Origin: an uncultured Bacilli bacterium
GTDB lineage: Bacteria > Bacillota_I > Bacilli_A > RFN20 > DUOF01
Direction of reading: 5' to 3'
Assembly (NCBI GenBank): GCA_934101685.1
Contig: CAKORZ010000006.1
Coordinates: 1 to 33,328, forward strand
DNA: 33,328 nt
Shown here piece after piece: positions 23,983-31,580 of this stretch; the stretch's first letter is position 1, and every line of letters starts with the position of its first letter. The position numbers and the translations under genes are program-made. A model generated the notes under the pieces. That model was given only the letters and a program-made list of their open reading frames with translations, had not been told where the DNA came from and did no database searches.

Positions 23983-24462
23983 TTATTTATCATAAACATA
24001 ATATAATTGATAATATTCTTTATTATCACTAGGTTCACTTTTAACTACTTTTCCACCCATTTTCTCATAAAACTTTTTGCCATTTTCATTGTAATAATTA
24101 CAGCAATTATAATAATTAGTATAATTATTTTTTATATATTCAAAGAACATTTTTCCTATTCCTTGTTTTCTATATTCTTTTTTTACTCCTAAATCATTAA
24201 TGCATGTTTTGTAATTATCTAACGAACCATGAATTGGTTTACCAATCACTAAAAAGCCTACTATCTCATTACTATTTTTACAAACATATACATTTTCCTC
24301 ATTACTTAATATATAGTTTTTATATTTTAATTCTGTTTTATCAAAATTAAAATTATTTATTTTTTCATCACTATAAATCCCTCTATAAGTATCTTCCCAT
24401 ATACTTTTCTTTAATTTGCTTAATTCTTTGCAATCTTCAATATTAGCTAAAGTTATTTGCAT
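23983..24462 (-). CDS. GNAT family N-acetyltransferase
   Basis: This 159-residue protein has the GNAT core. VGFLVIGK is strand 4, and INDLGVKKEYRKQGIGKMFFEYI contains the acetyl-CoA pyrophosphate loop (Q-x-x-G-x-G/A as RKQGIG). The FYEKMGGKVV strand is near the end. The opening TLANIEDCKELSKLKKSIWEDTYRGIYS resembles GNATs in the broad RimI-like/toxin-resistance type group. The substrate is unknown. The ATG at 24462 was chosen because GAGGTGAAAC lies upstream; the in-frame GTG at 24471 is inside that site. It is probably co-transcribed with the aldehyde dehydrogenase. Confidence 0.85.
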   Translation of the reverse strand: MQITLANIEDCKELSKLKKSIWEDTYRGIYSDEKINNFNFDKTELKYKNYILSNEENVYVCKNSNEIVGFLVIGKPIHGSLDNYKTCINDLGVKKEYRKQGIGKMFFEYIKNNYTNYYNCCNYYNENGKKFYEKMGGKVVKSEPSDNKEYYQLYYVYDK

Positions 24463-24492
24463 GAGTTTCACCTCTAAACAATTTTAGCACAA

Positions 24493-24517
24493 AATAAAAA
24501 AGTAGCAGTGCTACTTT
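24493..24517 (-). terminator. Terminator of the MscS-type channel gene
   Basis: On the minus strand, AAAGTAGC and GCTACTTT form an 8-bp stem with a 3-base loop, followed by TTTATTTTG. Confidence 0.8.
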
Positions 24518-24524
24518 ATACATT

Positions 24525-25343
24525 TTATTTATTTTTTATAAATACATCCATTTTATTATTAGGAATACCAATACCATTAATATCAAATTCTCTTTTTATT
24601 TCTTCAAGCAAAAAATAATATAAATCCCAATATTTATCATTATCACACCATACTTTTAATACTATTTCTATAGAATCTTTTTTATAAGAATTAATATTAA
24701 TAAATGGTACGATATTTATATAATACATGTTAGACTTTTCTATACTTTCTCTAATTGCTTTTTTTACTACTAATAAGTCACTATCTTTATTTACATCTAT
24801 TAACATATCTAATCTTCTTAACTTTTTACTAGAATAATTGATTACAAGTGAATCTGCTACTTTACCATTAGGCATAGTTATCACTTTATTATCTATCGTA
24901 ACTATATATGTATAGAATAATTTAATGTCTTCAACTGTCCCACTTACCCCATTGCACTCTATATAATCTCCAAGTTTATATGGTCTCATAACTAGAACGA
25001 TTACTCCTCCTGCAAAATTAGCCAAAGAACCTTGCAAAGCTAAACCTATCCCGAGCCCAATAGAAGTAATAGCAGCAGCAATTGAGGAAGTTTCTATTCC
25101 TATATACCCTAAAAAGCATACAAATGCTAAAAACTTTAATACTTTTCTAAAAGCACTTAATCCAACTCTAGTAATAGTTTCATCTAAATGTTTCTTTTTC
25201 TTTTTTATTCTATTTTCTAGCCTTTTAGCTAAAAAGTTAATGAGTTTAAAAGTTAGATATAAAATAAAAAGAGCAAGCACTAATCTTACTCCTTCAGTAG
25301 TTATCCAATGTATAATTTTATCTAATATTTCTTTAAATGACAT
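24525..25343 (-). CDS. MscS family mechanosensitive ion channel
   Basis: This 272-residue protein has two to three N-terminal helices, then the pore-lining glycine/alanine-rich helix (AAAITSIGLGIGLALQGSLANFAGG, spread over about residues 89-113). The MscS beta-domain follows, with RPYKLGDYIECNGVSGTVEDI and ITMPNGKVADSLVIN. The length and domain order match small-conductance channels that release solutes on hypo-osmotic shock. GGTGATATAA precedes the ATG. It is followed by its own terminator, so it is monocistronic or at the end of a unit starting with the histidine phosphatase, 46 bases upstream. Confidence 0.93.
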   Translation of the reverse strand: MSFKEILDKIIHWITTEGVRLVLALFILYLTFKLINFLAKRLENRIKKKKKHLDETITRVGLSAFRKVLKFLAFVCFLGYIGIETSSIAAAITSIGLGIGLALQGSLANFAGGVIVLVMRPYKLGDYIECNGVSGTVEDIKLFYTYIVTIDNKVITMPNGKVADSLVINYSSKKLRRLDMLIDVNKDSDLLVVKKAIRESIEKSNMYYINIVPFININSYKKDSIEIVLKVWCDNDKYWDLYYFLLEEIKREFDINGIGIPNNKMDVFIKNK

Positions 25344-25389
25344 TTATATCACCTATAATAAGTATTAACAAATTATAAGTGCATAAACA

Positions 25390-25929
25390 TTATTTTTCAA
25401 AATCATAACTAACTATTTTAGCGTTAACACTTCTAAGTGGGTAAACATTGCCATCTTCAGGCAAACCATTAAAATAGCAATAAATTGCTCTCCCTATATC
25501 ATTGTGGCCAATAACTAAAATATCTTTTCCTTTATATTCTTCTTTTATTCTATCTAAAAAAGCATATACTCTTCCAAATACTTCAGATAATCTTTCTATA
25601 TTTTTCTTATTATCATCTTTAAAATAATTCCAATACTTTTCAGGTTTCATTTTAGTAACAGGTTTATTTTCATATTTACCAAATGATCTTTCTACTAAAC
25701 ACTCCTCATAAATAACTGGAGCATTATGATATTTATTTATCTCTTCACATGTTTGTCTTGTTCTAGTTAATGGTGAGCAAAAGATAATATCTATATGTAA
25801 ATCTTTTGTTTCTATAGCTTCTTTTTTAGCATCTTCAATACCTTGTTCGTTTAAAGGTATATCATATCTTCCCGACAATAATCTTTTAACATTGTTATCT
25901 GTTTTACCATGTCTCATAAAATATAGCAT
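25390..25929 (-). CDS. Histidine phosphatase (phosphoglycerate-mutase-like) family protein
   Basis: This 179-residue protein begins MLYFMRHGKTDNN, with the catalytic RHG motif. It continues with GRYDIPLNEQG, the CSPLTRTRQTCEEI arginine motif, the acid/base ERSFGKYENK, and the second histidine in VIGHNDIG. This is the cobC/GpmB-like branch, small-molecule phosphatases. The substrate is unknown. The ATG at 25929 is preferred because GGGTGA lies five bases upstream. A TATAAT at 25947-25952 on the minus strand suggests a promoter in the 82-base gap to the divergent DUF1292 gene. Confidence 0.9.
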   Translation of the reverse strand: MLYFMRHGKTDNNVKRLLSGRYDIPLNEQGIEDAKKEAIETKDLHIDIIFCSPLTRTRQTCEEINKYHNAPVIYEECLVERSFGKYENKPVTKMKPEKYWNYFKDDNKKNIERLSEVFGRVYAFLDRIKEEYKGKDILVIGHNDIGRAIYCYFNGLPEDGNVYPLRSVNAKIVSYDFEK

Positions 25930-25986
25930 GCATATCACCCACTTCTATTATACATAAAATTTTATCTTTTAATATATTATACGCTG

Positions 25987-25995
25987 TGATATAAT
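25987..25995 (+). promoter_or_regulatory. Extended -10 promoter of the DUF1292-metalloprotease unit
   Basis: TGATATAAT is a TG-n-TATAAT extended -10 located 16 bases before the ATG at 26012. The short leader holds AGGTGAGATT. No clear -35 box is seen, as is common for extended -10 promoters. Confidence 0.6.
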
Positions 25996-26011
25996 TTTTT
26001 TAGGTGAGATT

Positions 26012-26269
26012 ATGGGCAAAAAGACTTTTAAAGCATATATAGATGATAAAGAAATAGAATATGAAATATTATGCACATATACACTAGTAGATACTAATAA
26101 AAATTACATTATTTATACAGATAATTTATATGATACTAATAATAGCCTTAATGTTTATGCTTCTATTTACTACCCAAATGATCTTAGTAAAGGTTTTGAT
26201 AATATAGAAACAGATTATGAATGGGAAAAAGTAAACGAGATGTTAAAGCAGGTGTTTGTTAATGAATAA
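26012..26269 (+). CDS. Small DUF1292-type protein
   Basis: This 85-residue protein has the usual DUF1292 layout: a short strand (KKTFKAYIDDKEIEYEIL), a YIIYTDN central strand, ASIY, and an acidic WEKVNEMLKQVF helix at the end. No enzymatic residues are known for the family. AGGTGAGATT supports the start. It shares 8 bases with the membrane HExxH gene, so the two are translationally coupled. In other Firmicutes, DUF1292 genes sit in small housekeeping operons without a defined role. Confidence 0.72.
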   Translation: MGKKTFKAYIDDKEIEYEILCTYTLVDTNKNYIIYTDNLYDTNNSLNVYASIYYPNDLSKGFDNIETDYEWEKVNEMLKQVFVNE

Positions 26270-27278
26270 AGATGAAAAATATTTATTAGATGGTTCTTCT
26301 TGGCATACAATTGTTAATTTAGGTTTAATAGGAGTTGAATGGGTGGTTGCTTATCTTGTTTATATAAGGCCACTAACTAATAAAAATTATAATTTAAAAA
26401 AAGATTTTAATGCTAAAAAAGTTAAAATTGTTGATTTTCCTCAAGATATAATTGAAAACACAAATGAAGTAAATTCTAATAAAATTAATCCTATAAATGA
26501 GGAGCAAATAAAAAAATTTGTTAGTGTTTTAGGAAAAAATACGAAGGAAGAAAATTTAAACTTATTGAATAATAATTTAAAAACTTTAAATATTAAAAAA
26601 AGTTCTTTTTTCTTACATAAAATGCTTGGTGTTGATACAATTGCGTCATATGTTGTTGGAACTAATACTATTAAACTATCAGAAAAAAAATATAATGATG
26701 CCATTTATCATGAACTTTTTCATTTAGCTAGTTCATATTATTATAAAAAGAAAAAGATTTATTTTTCTGGATTTTCTGTTTTATATAGCAATAATCAAGG
26801 TATGGGTAATGGTATAAATGAAGGATATACACAATTATTGACTAATAGATTATTTAATGATACTTCTCCTTGTTATGTTATGGAGCAAAATTGTGCTTCT
26901 ATAGTAGAAGCTATTGTTGGCAAAGAAAAAATTATGGATTTATATTTTAATGCTGATTTAAATGGTTTAATAAACGAACTTAGTAAATATTCTAGTAAAG
27001 ATGATGCTTATAATTTTATTAGAAATTTGGATATACTATCTGCTCATATAGCAGATAATCATTTAAATAAAAAATCTAGAGCTTTATTAACTGATTTATT
27101 ATATGATGTTAATACTTTTTTAACTGATTCATTTAATAAGAAATTAGTCTCTATGGGATACACTGATTCAGAGAAGGAAGCAATATTAGATAAATTTTAT
27201 GGTGCTTTCCCTTATGAAGTTACTTTTAATGGATTTACATATAATGTTTTTTATTCATCTAAACAAAAGAAAAAATAA
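26262..27278 (+). CDS. Membrane-anchored protein with a HExxH metallopeptidase motif
   Basis: This 338-residue protein has one membrane segment near residues 15-36, then a mostly soluble region. HELFH at 150-154 (preceded by DAIY and followed by LASSYYY) is a zincin-type HExxH site, with a possible third ligand at Glu187 in GINEGYTQ. This resembles gluzincin-type peptidases; I cannot assign a family. The orientation of the domain depends on the single helix and the positive residues after it. The ATG at 26262 was chosen because AGGTG lies upstream and the TTG at 26256 has no site. It is coupled to the DUF1292 gene. Confidence 0.6.
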   Translation: MNKDEKYLLDGSSWHTIVNLGLIGVEWVVAYLVYIRPLTNKNYNLKKDFNAKKVKIVDFPQDIIENTNEVNSNKINPINEEQIKKFVSVLGKNTKEENLNLLNNNLKTLNIKKSSFFLHKMLGVDTIASYVVGTNTIKLSEKKYNDAIYHELFHLASSYYYKKKKIYFSGFSVLYSNNQGMGNGINEGYTQLLTNRLFNDTSPCYVMEQNCASIVEAIVGKEKIMDLYFNADLNGLINELSKYSSKDDAYNFIRNLDILSAHIADNHLNKKSRALLTDLLYDVNTFLTDSFNKKLVSMGYTDSEKEAILDKFYGAFPYEVTFNGFTYNVFYSSKQKKK

Positions 27279-27329
27279 AATTAATAAGTTTTTTAATTAT
27301 TATATTATATAATGATAATGGTGATTTTT

Positions 27330-27965
27330 ATGAATTATAAAGATATTTTAAATTCTAGTTATTTTAATGAAACATATTCTAAAATTAAAGAATTAAAAAA
27401 AGATTTTCCTGTAGATCATGCTTTTATTCATATTAATAATGTTATTGAATACGCTAAAATGTGTGCTTCTATTTTTAATCTTAATAATAAACAAAAAGAA
27501 CTTTTACTAATTGCATGTTGCTTACACGATATTGGTTATTTAAAAGGTAGGGATGATCATGCTTATACAGGTAGTATCTTAGCTAGAGAATATCTTTTAA
27601 AGAATAATTTTAATAATGAAGATATTGATACTATATGCAGAGCTATTTCTAATCATGGGGGAAAAGAATTAGATAATTTTAGTGATCCTGTTTCTTTATG
27701 TTTAGCTATTAGTGATAAACTGGATTTTACAAGTAGTAGATACCGTATAAATGATTTAGAATATCCAAGTAGTCAAATATTTCCTTATATTGAAAAGAAT
27801 ACTTTAAACTATGAAAATAATAATCTTATTTTAACAATTAAAGTTAAGGATGAATTTAATAAAGATTTGTTTATTCAAAGTAGCTATTATAAAAAATTAA
27901 ATAATTTCTTTAAATTAGTATGTGAAACATTAAATTGTTCTTTTAATATAAATTATTTATATTAA
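27330..27965 (+). CDS. HD domain phosphohydrolase-like protein
   Basis: This 211-residue protein has the HD-domain ligand set: DHAFIHINNVIEYA (first His), CCLHDIGY (His-Asp), DHAYTGSILA, SNHGG, and a later aspartate in AISDKLDF. Together they form a metal-dependent phosphohydrolase site. The small size and single domain match uncharacterised HD hydrolases that act on nucleotides or similar phosphates. The ATG at 27330 is supported by GGTGA. TATAAT (27308-27313) lies upstream and suggests an own promoter in the 51-base gap. Confidence 0.82.
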   Translation: MNYKDILNSSYFNETYSKIKELKKDFPVDHAFIHINNVIEYAKMCASIFNLNNKQKELLLIACCLHDIGYLKGRDDHAYTGSILAREYLLKNNFNNEDIDTICRAISNHGGKELDNFSDPVSLCLAISDKLDFTSSRYRINDLEYPSSQIFPYIEKNTLNYENNNLILTIKVKDEFNKDLFIQSSYYKKLNNFFKLVCETLNCSFNINYLY

Positions 27966-27968
27966 AAA

Positions 27969-28041
27969 AATACCTTTGTTTATTGGAAATGCCCCTATAA
28001 AAATTGTAAAATATTATTAAAGATAGGGGGAAAAAGGTATT
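27969..28041 (+). promoter_or_regulatory. Promoter and nested inverted repeats before the CrtI/RetSat-like gene
   Basis: A candidate promoter has TTGGAA (27983-27988), an 18-base spacer and TAAAAT (28007-28012). Two nested inverted repeats surround it: AATACCTTT (27969-27977) with AAAGGTATT (28033-28041), and CCCCTAT (27992-27998) with ATAGGGG (28023-28029). The right outer arm contains the ribosome binding site and touches the ATG. As RNA in a read-through transcript it would hide the start; as DNA it could be an operator. Confidence 0.5.
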
Positions 28042-29598
28042 ATGCCTAAATTTGATGCAGTTGTAATTGGTGCTGGTACTGGAGGATTATCCGCAGCATT
28101 AACTCTTGCTTCTAATGGCAAGAAAACATTACTTTTAGAACAGCACAATTTACCTGGAGGATGCTCTACTAGTTTTATACGTGGTAGATTTGAATTTGAT
28201 GCATCTTTACATGAATATTGTGCAATTGGTTCACCTGATAATTGGGGACAACCAGGAAAAATTATGATGGAGGATTATAAGTTAAATATTAACTGGCTTC
28301 TTATACCTGACATGTATAGATGTATCGGTACAACTAGAAGTGGTAAACATTTTGATGTAACTCTTCCTGTAGGAGTAGAAAATATAATAAATAAAATGGA
28401 GGAAGTTGTTCCAGGTTCTAAAAAGCCTATGGAAACATTTTTTGAATTAGCAGAAGAATGTAATAAAGCATATGAATATTTTGGAAAACATATGGATGTA
28501 TTTGATAAAAATGGTTTTATTAAAGCTGATAGTATGTATTTTATGAAGCACTTTCCTAATTTCTTAAAAGTAGCAGAAAGACCATTTAACTTAGTTTTAA
28601 GAAAAATAGGAATGCCTGAAGATGCAATTGATATTTTAAATGTATATTGGACTTATATAGGTGCTGATTATGAAAAGATGAGTTTTATTCATATGGCATG
28701 GATGTTTTATATGTATGCAATTCATAAACCTGCAATTTGTGAATACAATGCACATGGTATGACTGTTGCTGGAGTTGAAAGATTTAGAGAATTAGGTGGA
28801 GAGATTTGGCAAAATGTTAAAGCTAATAAAGTAGTTAGTGATGATAATGGTAATATTATTGGAGTAGATACTACAGTTGGCTTTATTGAAACTAATTATG
28901 TTATTGCTAATGTTAACCCACAAACAGCATATACAACATTACTAGATAAAAAGATTAAAATTCCTGAAAGAGAATTAAAGAAAGCTAATGCTCAAAAGCA
29001 TGGTGTTCGTTTCTTTAATGCTTATGTTGGATTAAATAAGAGTATTGAAGAATTAGGTATCAAGGATTATACAATCTTTATGCCTGGTAGTTTTGATAAT
29101 CAAAAGAATGTTGCTGATAGTAAAACATATGAAAACAATGATCATAGTGTTGTAGTTATTTACAACGTTGTTAACCCAGATGCTTCACCTAAAGGCACTA
29201 CAGTTATGACATTTACTATATGCTACACTGAGGAAGTTTGGGATAAAGTTAGTCAAAAAGATTATGTAAAGAGAAAACAAGATTTGTTTAAAAGAGTAAT
29301 GGATAATTTTGAAAAAGATACAGGCATTATTATTCATGATTGTATAGAAGAAATAGAATTAGCTACACCTTGGACTTTTGCTCATTATTTAAAGACACCT
29401 CAAGGTACTACTTATGGATATGATATTAATAACTGGGATACAATGGTTTCTAGATTAATGGCAATTAAAAAAGATCAACCAATAAAAGGATTTAGAACTT
29501 GTGGCGCTAGTGGTGCTAGAGGCGATGGATATAGTCAAACATATATTAATGGTAATGATATGGGCAAACAAATCCTTGAAGAAATGGAGGGTAAATAA
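28042..29598 (+). CDS. CrtI/RetSat-like FAD-dependent oxidoreductase
   Basis: This 518-residue flavoprotein opens FDAVVIGAGTGGLSAAL (FAD-binding G-x-G-x-x-G near residues 10-15), followed by LLLEQHNLPGGCSTSF. These are the hallmarks of the phytoene desaturase and retinol saturase group. The C-terminus has the second FAD segment, with GFRTCGASGARGDGYSQT and NGNDMGKQI. The enzyme binds FAD and adds or removes hydrogens at C=C bonds of hydrophobic or conjugated substrates. The next gene, two bases away, is a dedicated NAD(P)H reductase, which points to reduction (a saturase). No carotenoid or isoprenoid gene is nearby; the substrate is unknown. Confidence 0.8.
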   Translation: MPKFDAVVIGAGTGGLSAALTLASNGKKTLLLEQHNLPGGCSTSFIRGRFEFDASLHEYCAIGSPDNWGQPGKIMMEDYKLNINWLLIPDMYRCIGTTRSGKHFDVTLPVGVENIINKMEEVVPGSKKPMETFFELAEECNKAYEYFGKHMDVFDKNGFIKADSMYFMKHFPNFLKVAERPFNLVLRKIGMPEDAIDILNVYWTYIGADYEKMSFIHMAWMFYMYAIHKPAICEYNAHGMTVAGVERFRELGGEIWQNVKANKVVSDDNGNIIGVDTTVGFIETNYVIANVNPQTAYTTLLDKKIKIPERELKKANAQKHGVRFFNAYVGLNKSIEELGIKDYTIFMPGSFDNQKNVADSKTYENNDHSVVVIYNVVNPDASPKGTTVMTFTICYTEEVWDKVSQKDYVKRKQDLFKRVMDNFEKDTGIIIHDCIEEIELATPWTFAHYLKTPQGTTYGYDINNWDTMVSRLMAIKKDQPIKGFRTCGASGARGDGYSQTYINGNDMGKQILEEMEGK

Positions 29599-29600
29599 TT

Positions 29601-30800
29601 ATGGCTAAAGTAAAGATTAGTTCGATTGGTTTAATTGATATGTTATATTTTAAGAATAAGCCAAAAGAAAGAGAAAAAGTTATTCAAAAAACTGAAATTA
29701 AACCTTTAGTAGCAGAATATGAAACAAATAAGAAAGCTGAAGAAAGACATCCTGAAAAGCAAGAATTTGTTATTAGCGATATTGTAGAACATAATAAAGA
29801 TGTTAAAACTTACTTTTTAAAAAGAAAAGATGGCAAGAATCCTGCATTCTTTAGAGCAGGTCAATATGTTGTAGTTAGACAAATGATAGATGGTAAATTA
29901 ATTGCTAGACCTATTTCTTTATCTTGTGGGCCTTCTTATACATTAGATGGTAAATACGCTATAACAGTTAAAAGAGTTAAAGATGGATTTATGAGTAAAT
30001 ACATTTTAGATAATTGGAAAGTAGGAGATGAAGTTACTACTTCTGGTCCTCAAGGCGTATTCTTTTATGAGGGATTCAGAGATTGTAAAGATGTAGTTGC
30101 AGTAGCAGGTGGAAGTGGTATTACTCCAATTTTATCTATGGCTTATGCTTTATGTGATAATGATGAAGACTTTAATTTAACTGTGCTTTATGGTAGTAAA
30201 AATAAAGAAGAAATCTTATTTAAAAAGGAATTTGATGAAATTCAAAAGAGAACTAATAAGGTTAAGGTTGTATATGTTTTATCTGATGAAGAAGATAAAG
30301 ATTATGAGCATGGATTTATAGATGCTAAAATGATTAAAAAGTATGCTCCTAAAGGTGAATATAGTTTATTTGCATCTGGTCCTCAAGCAATGTATAAATT
30401 TTTAGATAATGAAGCTAATAAATTAGGTTTAGATTATAAGCATTATAGAAAAGAAATATTTGGCGCTAGTAAGGAACCTTGGCTTGAAGAAGGGTATCCA
30501 AAAGAAGCAAAAGATAAAGTATTTAATCTAAAAGTTAAAATGTGTGATAAAGAGTATGAGATTCCTTGTAATGCTAATGAAACTATTTTAACTGCATTAG
30601 AGAGAGCAGGTATTGCTGGCCCTAATAGATGTAGAGGTGGAATCTGTGGCTGGTGTAGAAGCAAACTATTATCAGGAACTGTATTTATTCCTAAAGAAAC
30701 TGATGGAAGAAGACAAGCTGATAAAGTATGGGGATATATCCATCCTTGTGCTTCATATGCTACATCTGACTTATACATTGAAGTACCTAACAATAAATAA
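29601..30800 (+). CDS. Ferredoxin reductase-type flavoprotein with C-terminal plant-type [2Fe-2S] domain
   Basis: This 399-residue protein carries three modules. The N-terminal FAD-binding barrel has ARPISLSCGP, the RxxS-like flavin motif. The NAD(P)-binding domain has VAVAGGSGITPILSMA and ASGPQAMYKFL. The C-terminal ferredoxin domain has cysteines 344, 349, 352 and 383 in C-x4-C-x2-C...C spacing. This is the layout of phthalate-dioxygenase-reductase/oxygenase reductases. It would pass electrons from NAD(P)H through flavin and [2Fe-2S] to a partner, here most likely the flavoprotein encoded just upstream. A first 50-residue stretch, rich in K and E, precedes the barrel. GGAGGGTAAATAATT supports the start. 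Confidence 0.9.
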   Translation: MAKVKISSIGLIDMLYFKNKPKEREKVIQKTEIKPLVAEYETNKKAEERHPEKQEFVISDIVEHNKDVKTYFLKRKDGKNPAFFRAGQYVVVRQMIDGKLIARPISLSCGPSYTLDGKYAITVKRVKDGFMSKYILDNWKVGDEVTTSGPQGVFFYEGFRDCKDVVAVAGGSGITPILSMAYALCDNDEDFNLTVLYGSKNKEEILFKKEFDEIQKRTNKVKVVYVLSDEEDKDYEHGFIDAKMIKKYAPKGEYSLFASGPQAMYKFLDNEANKLGLDYKHYRKEIFGASKEPWLEEGYPKEAKDKVFNLKVKMCDKEYEIPCNANETILTALERAGIAGPNRCRGGICGWCRSKLLSGTVFIPKETDGRRQADKVWGYIHPCASYATSDLYIEVPNNK

Positions 30801-30819
30801 TTTTGTTTATGTTTATTAG

Positions 30820-30851
30820 AAAAGGAGAATGATTTTTTTCATTCTCCTTTT
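30820..30851. terminator. Strong bidirectional terminator after the reductase gene
   Basis: AAAAGGAGAATGA (30820-30832) pairs perfectly with TCATTCTCCTTTT (30839-30851) around a six-T loop. This is a 13-bp stem with T-runs at the 3' end in both directions. It also ends the convergent small gene. Confidence 0.9.
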
Positions 30852-30854
30852 TAT

Positions 30855-31055
30855 TTATCTTACTTTTTGTGCTTTTACTATAAAGCCTAATTCCATCATT
30901 TTTTTAACTTCTTCATCCTTTAAATATTTTTCAAAGTTTTTATACTTCTCATATGTTTCTTTATTCATAATATATGTTTTATTATTAATAAAGTTTGTTA
31001 CAATATAGCCTTTTTCTCCCTCATACTCATAATTATAGATTGAATATTTATACAT
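30855..31055 (-). CDS. Orphan small protein resembling the N-terminal peptide-recognition part of SPASM radical SAM enzymes
   Basis: This 66-residue protein has MYKYSIYNYEYEGEKGYI, then NKTYIMNKETYEKYKNF, and it ends MMELGFIVKAQKVR. The sequence YSxYN...YIVTN...(L/M)NKExYE...(L/E)LGFIV matches the first 60-70 residues of many SPASM-type radical SAM peptide maturases, before the CxxxCxxC core. That N-terminal region acts as a RiPP recognition element. Here there is no core: the frame stops and a terminator follows. It could be a stand-alone RRE or the remnant of a larger enzyme. A strong AAGGAGG site precedes the ATG, so it is probably expressed. Confidence 0.55.
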   Translation of the reverse strand: MYKYSIYNYEYEGEKGYIVTNFINNKTYIMNKETYEKYKNFEKYLKDEEVKKMMELGFIVKAQKVR

Positions 31056-31356
31056 TATTTATCCTCCTTAAATTTTTATAATGCTTTTTTATTCTCTTTA
31101 TAGGATATTTTGATAATTAAAATATTATTATAAATATTTATATATTCTCCCCATAATTATTAAAATTATCCATTATTATTAACAAATTATTTCCCCAAAT
31201 AATAAGTTAATTTTAACACTATTGTTCTTCTCTTTTAAAAAGGGCCGAACAGGTATTTATCTTACCATTAATTACCCTTATATATAAAGCGTTTTCGACA
31301 TTTTTTTATCTTTTTTTCACAATGTTTTTTATTAGTGAAATTGCTATTTATTTTTG
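31056..31356. other. AT-rich intergenic region with possible structured element and weak cre-like site
   Basis: This 301-base gap has no open frame of note. An element at 31240-31279 has outer arms AAGGG/CCCTT and inner arms GGTA/TACC, and could fold in either strand. A 16-base stretch at 31283-31298 contains AAAGCGTTTTCG, which matches a CcpA cre site in the core but deviates at the ends. Neither is more than a suggestion. Confidence 0.3.
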
Positions 31357-31385
31357 TTGCAAATTTCATTTTATTTATATATACT
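31357..31385 (+). promoter_or_regulatory. Promoter of the methyltransferase leader
   Basis: TTGCAA (31357-31362), a 17-base spacer and TATACT (31380-31385) make a well-spaced sigma-A promoter. The transcript would begin near 31392 and carry a leader of about 190 bases. An inverted repeat TGTAATA/TATTACA (31391-31397, 31421-31427) lies at the start of this leader. Confidence 0.65.
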
Positions 31386-31391
31386 AGTAGT

Positions 31392-31580
31392 GTAATATTT
31401 CAATTAGACCATTCGCGATGTATTACATAAGAACAATAATAAAGACTAGGTTAAAATCTTCTTTATGAATGGCAAAAATATAAGATATGCAATTTCTTGG
31501 TTGTGTTTTTGCTATTTATTAAAGGAGGTTTTTTTATTTATATACAACCATTGTAATTAGAATAAAGGAGGAATTATATT
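31392..31580 (+). promoter_or_regulatory. Long structured 5' leader of the methyltransferase gene
   Basis: The leader holds several complementary segments: TGTAATA/TATTACA, ATAAAGA/TCTTTAT (31439-31445, 31460-31466), and TGGTTGT/ACAACCA (31498-31504, 31544-31550). There are two strong ribosome binding sites, both AAAGGAGG, at 31521-31528 and 31564-31571. The last inverted repeat encloses the first site. Such a layout is typical of translational or transcriptional attenuation, as in some ribosome-methylation resistance genes. I see no T-run terminator hairpin in it. Confidence 0.5.
31465..31560 (+). CDS. Possible 31-codon leader peptide
   Basis: An ATG at 31465 opens 31 codons that end at a TAG 20 bases before the methyltransferase ATG. 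The peptide is hydrophobic with three cysteines (ISWLCFCYLL near the middle, ending NHCN). The start has no good ribosome binding site, and its ATG is partly covered by the ATAAAGA/TCTTTAT pairing. Translation through this frame would melt the TGGTTGT/ACAACCA stem. It may be an attenuation leader or a chance frame. Confidence 0.3.
   Translation: MNGKNIRYAISWLCFCYLLKEVFLFIYNHCN

Noticed and set aside
31535..31555. Six-codon leader peptide starting at ATT after the first AAAGGAGG of the methyltransferase leader
   Set aside because: ATT starts are very rare and nothing else supports this short frame; the 31-codon ATG frame covering the same bases is at least as plausible.
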